Positions 50,001-62,000 of a stretch of 64,000 nucleotides of DNA are shown here, one piece after another; positions within the stretch are counted from its first letter, which is position 1, and every line of letters begins with the position of its first letter. The notes under the pieces are model-generated. The model was not told the DNA's origin. It did no database searches and saw only the letters and a program-made list of their open reading frames with translations. Source of the DNA: Liolophura sinensis. Its lineage: Eukaryota; Mollusca; Polyplacophora; Chitonida; Chitonidae. Both the position numbers and the translations under genes were made by a program. Location of the stretch: the NCBI RefSeq assembly GCF_032854445.1, contig NC_088307.1, forward strand, positions 14,274,017 to 14,338,016. The letters run 5' to 3'.

Positions 50001-53000
50001 AGTAGCGAGAAGATCGTGATTGTGGTGGAGGCAGCCATTTCTATAATGCAAAATTATGATTTTTCCGCTTTGAAAGAAAGCTACAGGAGAGAGATATTTT
50101 AAGCATTTTAAAGAAAAAATATGTACTTCAATTTGGCAGAGACATTGATATATAATCTGACTGATTGATTGAATGACTGATTTCACGCTTAACGCCAACA
50201 GCAGGAGTAAATGATGAATTTCACAATAAACCCAATAAACCCTAGATTATAACAGATAAAATGTAGAGTTCTGGTTATATAGGAAGTTGGCTTTTATCAT
50301 TTTTAAGTTACGACTTACTTAGCTTCCCGTCTAATATGATGTTACTTCTTTACGGCACAACAGGGTCAGTTCGTAAAGTTTAACTGAAATGGTGTAGATA
50401 GAAACATAAATATGGAAAACCGTTTGCATTATTATTCCGGTCTGGTTTCTCTAGGGCATATAGATGCTACAAATAGGGAAACAAACGAAACTGTAGCAGC
50501 AGTTTTTTCATCAGCTCTGTATCTGCCATTATTGATATACAAGCTGCAACGAAAACATGATCGCTTAAAGCGAAATTGCGAATAGACTGTGTGCAACGAA
50601 CACAGCATTTTGAGTAGTTCAATACCAGTGACGCCTAATAAATTGCAATTAACATCGCTGCATGTTTTTTTTACCTAATTCTGCTTAAGCCTTGGTGATG
50701 TGGGGGTGTGTAATTTGCTACTAATTATGCATTTATATGAACAGTTAGACTAAAACCCTGGCTGAGGTAGATTGACAAGAAGCCGTATTTCACCGATTAC
50801 GTGAGACCATTTGTGACATTGTCGTTTTACTATAGTTTACTATATTCTACGTCTTTATAATATTTTGTTACAATCTAAGTCATTGTGATCACTTTAAACT
50901 TGAGATATTTTGCACGACAATCTATCGTGACACGTTCATGCTTCACTGTAAAAGTATCTCTTCGTGTATTTCAGCTGAGTTCATATAATTTGGGATAGGA
51001 AATGGCCTTAGAAATGTCTGGAATGTAATTTGTGATAGGAGATGGGCGGTGAGTCGGGGGGGGGGGGGTGGGGGGCAAAAATAAACTCCTCTTGAAAACA
51101 AAGCTTACCTGCTAAACTAAATTCAGTTTTCAATGTTAGATTAAGCTATCTAGCCTATCAACTTGTTCTCGAGTTTACATAATGTTAGAGCAATTTTCCC
51201 CTCGAGGCTCACAAAAAATCCTTTACGTTAACTGTCTTTGTATAAAACAGTATCGTTAACTGATGGAGGTACAACTGGAATTATTCAATAAGAGGGCCTG
51301 AATTATTTACGAAGGGCCTACCCCGGGCGAATTAACAGATCATCAACACAGACTATCAGTTGGGAGATCTATCAACTGCCGAGGTCCAAAATACCCTGGG
51401 CACGAACCAAAATATCGGCCTAATATATCTAGATCGATTACCTATCCTCTGGACGAGTTATACACGGGGAAAAGGATGCGTGCTATATTAACTTAACTCA
51501 AACATATAGAAGACCTGAGCAGGGGCTGAGCCAGGGGTAATTGAAATTAATGCTCCAGTAGCCCGTGTCTGTGTGCCAATACATTTTATTCACCTTAGTT
51601 TAGGCCTTGAAGGTAATTGTCAAACCTAAGTCATTTACACTGCACAGCAGTCTATACTAGAATATCCAAAGTTGCGATGCGTTTCAGAATATGATAATAA
51701 AAAAATATTATTTTTCTAACCAGCCAAGCTTACACTGTTAAGAGAAAAGGGTCAAAACTACCAGAAAAACTAGGGTCAGATGTGACTCTGATATTCAGGT
51801 TTTAGACATGACCAACTCCAAATATTAGGGTCACTTATCCCAAATATTTAGGGTCAGTGTCCTGTTTCAACCCTAAAAATCTGTCTTCTTTAGAACAAGG
51901 ACCCTTACTGTTAACATCAAACAATTCGACCTTCATTTTCCGATCCTATATTTCAGGGTCAGATTGCCTGTGACCCTGAAAAATTGGGTCGAGCTGGCCC
52001 TAAAATTTTGACAGTGTAAAGAGAGGTGAAAGTCTCCTGTAATGTTTTAAGAATCAGGCATACAGCGCTCGTTGCCTTTTCAATATTTTTAGCATGTTAT
52101 ACTAATATAGCTATATAGCATGCCTTGCAGGTATTACAAATGTGGATGGTCAGACAAGATTAGTGTCAAGTTGTAAGGACTATAAATATAGATAGCTTAG
52201 TCAAGGAAATGTGGAAACTATGGGTAATCTAAGCGACATTTGTGAAATCGGATGTTCTATGCTGACAACAGCAAGATCCATTTCCGAGATAAACTAAAAC
52301 ACGAGTTGGTAAGGAGCATGTGAGAAATTATTATATAAACGGTAAATAAATCTGCTAACGTACAAGGGAGGCAGTCATCAGTTTTAAATTATTCAGGGAT
52401 GAGAGTCTATAATCTGCGCATGAAATAAAAATTTCTACACTTAACACAGACACCGAAAAAACCCGCAAGAGAAATATGATATTGTGTTATCAGATCAAAG
52501 AGCAGAGACAATATGTATTCAGTTAACAGTATTCTCGATGTTAGCTTGTGGACACGATTAGTGGATTTGCCGAAGACAATAAAGCACCGTCTAGGTATAA
52601 AAAGATTCATTTACTTAAATTCACACGATTTGTGCGATTTCTTGCATCAGTTGTTCAAGTAAAATAGAGCAAACGCTAATTCATACCATTTGCAGAATTC
52701 GATTAATCGCGTCGTGTGAAAGAGACACACACGATTGCGTCAGATTTAACCGCGTTATCAACTTAATGAGTCTTTAATGAAATGCATTCCGTTAACACCT
52801 CTCTCCATCTAACCAAGAGAGGAAATAATACACAGGAAAAACTGATTGACATATACATGTTAACATAAAAACGTCTATTTGACCATTCTAGACTAGTAGA
52901 TATGTCATATGTTTTCACCAATGTTTTGGAGAAAACGTGGAAATGATTTACTGGGAAGAATGGTGACGATGTAAAATCCAGGCAAAGGCCAACGAAATTA

Positions 53001-56000
53001 CGATTAAGTTACACTAATCCTCAATTCAACCGAGATTACCAGAAAGCTTTGATTTACTGCCTTCGTACCTACCTGTAATAGACAGCATCTGCTACCCATG
53101 CGATACGGAATTTGAATGGCTTTATCGTGTAAAAGTTTAATGCGGTTGAAATTCGTTTTCCAATCACACGTGGACTGAGGATATTTAAAAAAAAAGAATA
53201 ACGATCCCCTACCCTTCGTTTGTCGTCCGTCGAGTCGTCGAAGAAAGAAAAACGATTCTCTAGCATTTGTCGTCTATCGAGTAGTGGAGGAGAGAAGAAC
53301 GATTCCCTTTGCGCTTGTGGTACGGAATCTTCCGTGAGAATCGTTCAATGTTAACAGCTTACGTCTCCCATTTATCAGTCTAGGGTGAGTCTTAAGGGAA
53401 AGGGAGCTCTGGTCGAAAGCCAGGTGTGCCACATTCAAATTGTATTAGATTGTTTGATACGTACGCTTCGGCATACAGGAGCGCAGCCACCCCAGCCATT
53501 GAATTGTCTGATGCTTTAGAACGCCATCGATATTACATGCAGTTCTCTCATACGACGCCAAAACCACTCATGCGAAACGGAGCAGGGGGGTCCGAGAAAG
53601 GAGAGAAATGTTCTTATGTAAGAATGTATGTTGACCTGAATGTGCAAAGTTGCACAGGTAGACAGCCAGTTATGAGGAAATCGGCGTAGTCATATATGAT
53701 GACTTACAATGCAACTGCTTGAGGCTATAACAATGGCTACAAAATATAAAACGACTGGCAACTTTATTTATTAATGTATGCTTTTATTTAATTTATCTAA
53801 ATAAATGTTCTTAAATAAATAAATTAATTAATTAACATGCATTCTGCTAAGCCATTGTGCCGGGGTTGTATAAGTCGTGAGGTGGCACCCTAACGGAGGT
53901 AAATTGATAAGAGGCTGTATTTCACCGGTTACGTGTGACCGTATGCCACATATGGCATCGCTGCTCTTGTTGTACTCAATATGCTATAAGCTTTTTGCAT
54001 TCAGTATAAAGATAACAGAGCAGGAGATGTTATACAGAACTTCATAATCTTTGCAAATATTTTTGTAATACTAATCTTCTTATAATGCACATGTGTAACC
54101 TAATGATAAATTTCGCGGTTTAAAGTTGCAAAGCTTAAATGTTTCTCCAACGAAATATTGACACCTTAATGGATACTTTTGTAGTTTGTTAAACCAGTGA
54201 TGAAATATTTCATTTGGCTCCGGTTAAGAATCGAAAAGCTAAGTCGGTGCATTCGTCCTTCTGTTAGCGTGTTCATGTACATATTTTATTACTTAAAACT
54301 CCATTGAACTACAGAACCAGACACAAAGAGATCAATCAATCACTGACTTTCGTTTATCCTTCATTGATCAAATAATCGGAGACTTCACCTTGGAAATCTC
54401 CCAAACTGTGAATCAAAGGTAATTCTTGGCGCATCGCCATGCCAAACTCACTGATAACTTTCGAGGCATTTCGCGAATGAGGTGTCAGGTGTAGAAATTG
54501 AATTCTGCTTGTAAGTTCTAGATGGACTGTCTAGAGAAATTCCAGGAGGAATCAGAGGCGTTTACCATAGATCATGAGTTTCAACAGACAACGGTGTGAT
54601 GGTTATGTTGCCTTATGTGGTTTTATCCTGACTTCTTTTAGCCATTGTTTGTGGATGCTAATGGGCTAACTTTTCCCGCCCTATTCGCAATAAACCCAAA
54701 CTATGAAACTACGCTAGTTCTTCCTAGAAAATTGCCGACAAATTTCTCCTATGAACAAAACAATGATCGGCTTTATAATTGGACTATAGAAATATTACAA
54801 CAGAAAACATCTCCGAGCAACTTGAGGCGAAAATTGACAAGGACGAGCAAGAGATAGGCGAAGACCTTGTTCCTATGGGAAATGTTATACCAGAAATGGG
54901 AGTTAGCGCTTGTCGGGGCGTCGAAATGAGAACAGAACAGAGTTATCATTAGAACAACCCAAAAAAATCTCTTAGATTTGTTGATGAGGCATAACAACAT
55001 TAGATTGCTGCGGATCTGGAGCTTTCAGGAAAATCGATGTGGTCAGCCAGTGTGGAGTCTGCAATTCGCTGAGGGAGCAAACACAAGAAAAGGGGTATGA
55101 GAAACCATGAAAAGTGTTTATATGTATCAAAAATTGTATTTGTCTGTTTTTTGCAATACTCAGACTATAGATAGTGGCCATGTTTGACTGCCATGTAAAA
55201 AAAAAACTTACGCACACACGCGGCATATATTATCAATTCTGTGTAAAGCCTTTTAACAGGAGGGTTTTTTGTAGTCCGCCTAACTTTAGCTCACTGAAAC
55301 TTATCACTTATATTAATCGACTGTTTGACGCTTAAAACCACTCCAATACAGTTTGTTATTAGTGATTGCAATGTATTTTCCCATAATTTTTAATGATAAC
55401 ATTAATGATTAGCTGAGCGTTCTGTTCCTTTCTTGCATTCGTCATAAAACTCCAAGTAGAGTACTGTCTGACAGATGTAAAATGGAGGGAGGGAGTGCTT
55501 GGGGTTTAACGTCGTATTCAACAATTTTTCACTCATATGACGATGAAGGAATCCTTAGGGTGTATGTAATGTACCTCCTGGCAGCAGGACGGATTTCCAC
55601 AGCTCCTTTATCTAGTGCTCCTTCACTGAGACGACTTACCGAAGGCAAATAAGGCGCCCCGCCTGAGCCATTATACTGATACGCGCCAACCAATCGTTGC
55701 ACTATCCCCTTCAAGTCACAACTTCCTCTTTTAAAGTCTTAGGTGTGACTCGATCAAGGATTGATCCTGGATCTACCGGTCACGAAGCGGACGATGTGAA
55801 ACGGTATAATAAGAATGTCAACTTGATTTGGCACAGTGTCTATACTCACTCCCTTCTACTGTACTGACCCATAACTTTCTTTCCTTAATATGTGTTCCAC
55901 TGATTAACGCTATGTGATTGTATATTAACAGCAAATCATGTTGTTTAGCCCCTGGTGGACTAGATATTCAAGGGAGTTAACCCCTCTACAAGTGTTCAGT

Positions 56001-59000
56001 AATTAATGTAATATGCGAGTCTCAAAATGACTAATAGATCAGCGTGTCATTGTTAAAGAAGAGAAAAATTGGCGTGGATTGACATTATAATCTCTACGGT
56101 ACTCAAACACGTGGCAGATATTTCAGACTGTGCACTACATATACACAGCTGCTGTGGCTGGTTTTGCCGATGGCGTTGATCCCGACATACATAAGACTCG
56201 TTGTGTGTGTGTGTGTTTTTTTGCCTGTGTGACACAAAATGGTACCCGGTAATGGTTAGTAGTATGTGGAATATAGCCATATATTTGGCCTATAGGCTTA
56301 GAAAACCCGGAGACAGCTGCAGTTTGTACGGCGTTTCAAGATTACAAAACGCTTTCAAACGCTTGGGTCCCTGGGCATGGCATTATTTTATAATCTATTC
56401 ATCGACCTTGAAAGCTCGTTATTCATCCAACCAGCAAATGGAAAACGACCTTCAGCAATCAAATACACATATTTTATTACAACACTGTGTTTTAATGTCT
56501 TTGCTTAAGTCTAACATTTAACAAGGATAAAAGGCAAAATTGTGACAGAAATGGAGGCTTACAGTTGATAAACAAAGCTTTTATACAGTCATCAAAGATT
56601 AAAGACAAACTTGTAATAACAGGATTCGATCTTACAACCTCACGGATGAAGGCCTACAGATTATGTACATGACTTCAGAGTCAATTCAGCCGTGTATCGT
56701 GACTGTATTTATTTCTGCATATGTTTCTATATGATATCCAAACTTAAAGCAGGTATGCAATTTCCGTACTCTGTCAGACATAATCTGCCATTCAAGAAGC
56801 TTGAATGCAGAAGGTCCTCGATGCAGACAACTTGTCGGCGTCAGCGAAGCCATTAGTCTGTGTAATATGGGAACAGTATACAGACGCATGTCAGGGATAG
56901 GAGAAAAAGGTTTCCATCATAAATCACTATCCGTCTCATCCCTATTACTAGAGTCACAGAATAACTAATCTTCAGTTCTCAGTGAAGCAGATAACTATGA
57001 AATCAGTCCAAACGTATCTGGCCGTTGATTTACTTATTTATTCTTTTTGATTGAAGGTTTGTATATATTACATATATAGAATATTTTACTTATACTACGG
57101 CGGCTAGCCTTTATGATGGGTGGAAACCGGGAAGAGTCCGGGGAAATCCACAACCATCTGCTGGCTGACATCCCCACGGATAGGAACTGGCTGTTGAGTA
57201 TGTTCAAACCTTTGCTTACCATGTGCAGACGCCCTCTCCGGCATTTTCCCAACACGATCCGGATGACCAGAGGATAAACGGTCAGTCCGCTGGACCAGCA
57301 TACTCCGGTGGAAATCCTTTGGCGTGTCAGACTTGGGAAGGCCAACATAACTAGAGGTAGTCACAAGGAATGTCAAGATCGATACGTTTGTGAGTTATTG
57401 ACGTTCTTTCTCCGATCGCTCAGAATCGCCACCATGTATCACGGAGTTCTTAACGTCTTTTCCCTATTTCCAATATTGAAGAAAAGACCGAAAACAAATT
57501 TCCTTATACCCATTGGCGACGACATGTCTTTTCAATATGGCGGTGAAACCAAGCTATCACTCATCATGGCGCTATCCTTTGACGGTTCCCAGTGCGGAGA
57601 ACTTTTTTCTTCGCTTAGTGAAAGTGTTGTGAAATTGCATCTAAGACTTCTATTGAATTCCCCACAGGGCCTACTGTCATGGCGATAGACAGCAGTTGAT
57701 AAGAGTGATGGTTTTTGACAGAAAACTTATCTAACAAACTTCTGACCAATAGCGGTTTTATCAAAGTTTAAGTTCCCTCGGAGTTAATCAAGCTGCGTTG
57801 GCAGAATGTTAAGTGTTTCATGGCAAGGACTACGTTCATGGAAGGCTCATTATATAAAATGCTTTCAGAATAGATACTAAAACCAGATCAGAGGCCAAAG
57901 TGTGTTGGTTGACAAATGGTCACACATAACCGATGAAATCAGGCTTCTTTTCAATTTACCGTAGGTATAACACCGACAGAGCAGGTACTGAAATGAAATA
58001 TAGGCAATTAATGTCGGATTAGAAGGCGCACCTTTATTTCACGTCGACGCACTAAATTAAATTAATGCCATGAAATATAGGCAACTAATGTCGGATTAGA
58101 AGGCGCACCTTTATTTCACATTGCCGAACTAAGTTAAATTAGTCCTTATGATTTACAGGGCCCAATGTGAACGATTTTTTTTGATAGGGTGATGGTTAAA
58201 TATACTAGATTCACCGGTGTACTTACAGTGTAGATTGTGTTTAACTCTTATGTAGCACCCTGTATCGAGCTGCATGTATATCAACACTTAAATGCGCTGA
58301 CAAAGTAGACAATCCTGTCCAAACAGAGGAAAGAAATCATATTACTGGTATCGAAATTCCCTAAGAGATCGACTTTCAATTTGTCACTGGTAGGCCAGAC
58401 GTCTTGTTTGTTTACGCAAAAATGCTAACTTTGTTTTATTTTTTATAAGTAATGGAAAAAAAACAGTCGAGTCATGACGAATACCTAACAATGAACTACA
58501 AGGTCAGGTCTGCAGGCGGCAGTCCCAGCAAATTGAGTCCAAACCATAAAGTCGCGATAATGCAAGGTTGGGTAATGACTGGTTAGAGCAGCTCGACGGT
58601 TTTTGTCAACATAAATAAAATCCATTCTCAAACAGAATTTCCCATTCAGCGGTTGAGAAGTAACCCTGCTTAAGCGATAAGGAGAAATCCCACTGCTTTA
58701 AATGCAGCATAAAAAAGGACACCGTCACATGACAATGAGTCACGTGACCGTGCTTTGAGTCTGCATCTGACTCAATTTTGCCATTACTGATTAGAAAAAA
58801 AGATAAAAGGAATTGGGATAACGAGATTTAAGCTGAATCTGAACTGTTTTCAGTTCGATTACGGAGACATTGCTTAGCAAACCTACGCCTTTTTAACCAC
58901 AGAGTGCACATTTACAGGCCACTATGTATGCAATCTTCTAAAGCGAAAATGGTCATGCCGCGTTGAAAGGCAAAGACAGTAATTGCCAGCGAAAAAAATA

Positions 59001-62000
59001 CTGAAGAGGACATCGAAAGCTAAAGCGTCAATTGCACTGTGTACGTTTGCATTATGGAAACTATGAAACTGTTGTGTATAATGTGTTTTAAAGTTAAAGG
59101 GTATCTTTATTACCACAATGTCGTATTATGCATGTAGACACGGTTTTCTCCAAAATGGGTGACACATTATTCTTACAGATGTATCACTCCGAATTGTCAT
59201 AGATGGACCACGCAGTATTTTCCACAGATGAATCATACCGTGTTGTCACGCGATATTGTCACTCAGTGGTCTCACAGTATTATCATAGTAAAGTCACATA
59301 CTGTCACAGATGTGTCACATTGTGTTATCACAGATTTGTTACATTTCATCGGCACAGATGGATTGTCACAGTACATTTTTTAAAATCTTAGATATCATAG
59401 ATGGTATTGTAAGAGATATATCGCACGTATTGTCAAAGATGGATAACACGGTATTGTCATAGACAGGTCACATGGTATTGTCACGGGTGAGTCACACGGT
59501 ATTGTCAGATGGGTCACACGATATTGTCACATAGGTCACACGGTATTGTCACAGATCAATCACACTATTGTCACACGGTATTGCCACAGATGGGACACAC
59601 GGTAATGTCACATATGGGTGACATATAATTATCCCAAATGGGTCGCACGGTATTGTCACAGATGGCTTACACGGTATTGTCACAGATGGCTCACACGGTA
59701 TTCTGATATGGTATTGTCAATGTGGCCCACAGGGTACTGTCACAGATGGGTCACAAGATATTGTCACAGATGGCTTCTATTATGACACTGTACTATCACG
59801 CGTGGGTCACAAGACATTGTTACAGATGGGTGAGAAGATATTGTTATAGATAAGACACAAGATATTGTCACAGATGGGTCACAAGATAATGACACAGATG
59901 GGTCACACGGTATCGTCACAGATGGGTCACAAGGGAAACACACATCACCATTAACAGCAATCGGACCAACACTGAATAGTCACAAATCTCTAAAACAGAT
60001 TGGTTTATTATGACCTTCAGGGTTTCCGGTCATGCGCAGGCAGACTACCTTTCCCTTAAGCCATTGAATGGACGGTACTAATACAAACACCATCCCATTT
60101 GTCAAATTGTTCCACAGAGCGATGTCATCGTGGCCTGCTAGAAGCGCCTTAATAAGTACATCAGTACCCGGGACACTGATTTATGTGACAACCGATGGTT
60201 TTGTGTGCAGACACTTTATCCACCACGGCACCTGATGATATGGCTCAGCGATCCAGTAATGGTGGTGTTGTTTAGGTCAATACAGGTGTTTGTCCCAGGG
60301 GTGACTAACACTTCGGCGTATTATGATTAGTGCTGTGTCATCGAATGCCGCTCGTAAATACAGATTAATATATGGAGAAATTTTGTGATGATGTGAAAAC
60401 AGTACTTGATAATAGTGTAGTACATAGTTTCTCTACATATGTTGTCTCGAACTCCATCGGGGACGGATATAACACGCATGTCCTGGTCGCCGGTTAAAGC
60501 TATTTCAGACTTTACTTTCTTTCTTTTCTTCTTTTTACAATGATGTATAAGAATCAAAGCTTGTGCCAGTAAACTTCAAAGGGGTTGAAAAAAGGTGATT
60601 GTGTAGAGGAAAACCAACGTGAAGATAAAAAAAGGAATGCTTCAGAGTTTCCAATTAAATCTTGGTAATCCACGTGCTATGGGTTCGCCTTGGGTGATCA
60701 CGGCTTCCAAGACCCGCCGCATAGTATGGCAAACCAATATGTGCTGCCGGGTGATTTGTAATCGCATTCCACGACTCTTGGCGTCAGTACCCAGGCGGAG
60801 CTCTCTGAAAGGCCCGCTTTACAACGGACCGGGAATCAACAGCGCTGGGTGAGTTACGGTGCTGAGGTTACAAGAGATGTGACTCAGCGTGTGGTCCTGT
60901 CTTCATGACTCGTCCAGGGCACCATGACTGTCACTGACGACATAATCCATCACATCGATACAAGCAGTGCCCAGATGGAGCTGCCGATAGCAGAGGTCGT
61001 CACAGGTTAAGCGTGTTACGGAGTAATAGGGAGCATCAGAACGCAATTGACCATTAACTCAACGCCGTGATTTCTGAGAATGCTTTATGGGTCCAGTCAT
61101 TTAATTTACGCTTCGGCAGTTCTCAGATTGAAAAAAAAAAGAATGATTAAATTGTCCGAGGTCAGTTGAAAATTGGAAAGGTTTTTGAATGAATAAATAA
61201 TTACGGTTTAATGCCACTTTCGCATTATTTCAACCATATCTTTTTTAAAGAAGTTGAAATGTGAAAAAGTGAAAGATGTCTCTTTTGCAGTTGTGAGAAA
61301 CCTTAACATATAACGTAACTAATGTATTTTCGAAAGTTTTTTTGCGGAATTTCTGAAATAGATGCATGTGGTATGAAAGCTGATAGCATATCCGATACAC
61401 CTATTTACAGGTTTTATTGATCATCAGCTTTTACAGTTTCAAAAGTTAAAGGTTGGATGGTTTGAGATGAAAAAAAATCTTTTACTTACTGTCTGTAGAG
61501 GTCTTGGTTTTGTTCCTGCAGGTTTCTGGCCTCGATCTCAAGTCGTGACTTGTCTTTGGCAGTGTCGTCCAAAACTTCGCGAACTTCCTTTAGCTCTGTC
61601 TCGTACATTTCCTTGATGGCGGCTGTTTCTTTTCCCCACTTGCTTTTCAAATCCTCCAACTCGGCCACAAGTTTTTTGTTTTGGGCTTCGAGAAATCGCA
61701 CCTTTTCAATGTAGTTGGCCAGTCGTTCGTTCAAATCTTGCATATCCTTCTTTTCGCGGGCCCGGGTAGTTTTCACGCTGGAGACGTTTGAGTTGGAGAT
61801 AGTAGCATACGATCCATCCATGGGTAAGGGTGTTGCTTGCATCCCCATCGTGTAGGAGGCTGTATACGAGAATCCGCTTGATGGACGCCCGCCATGGTAA
61901 CTTGGAGTGAACGATGATCGGGACTTGACTGCAGATGTCGGTCTAGGTCCCACCGACGACTTATACCTAATACCATCGTCGTTGGAATAGTTTGATGACG

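Larger units (their letters stand above)
48421..61489 (-). other. 13-kb region between the two first exons
   Basis: Intronic for transcripts starting at 62 kb. No rod exons were found, so the 62-kb exon has no private downstream gene here. It contains a 19-20 bp tandem repeat (49089), family 3 copies (50600, 53860, 57868), a G run (51056-51075), a MITE-like element (51732-52017), a family 2 copy (55490), a SINE fragment (57030), a 76-bp duplication (57994) and a satellite-like array (59152-59942). Confidence 0.6.

Noticed and set aside
60619-60852. 77-codon frame on the plus strand
   Set aside because: No recognisable domain, no supporting splice signals, in a long intron; length is compatible with chance.
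48421-61489. A separate gene starting at the 62-kb first exon
   Set aside because: No rod exons occur between the two first exons, whereas the 62-kb donor phase fits the shared exon at 29188.
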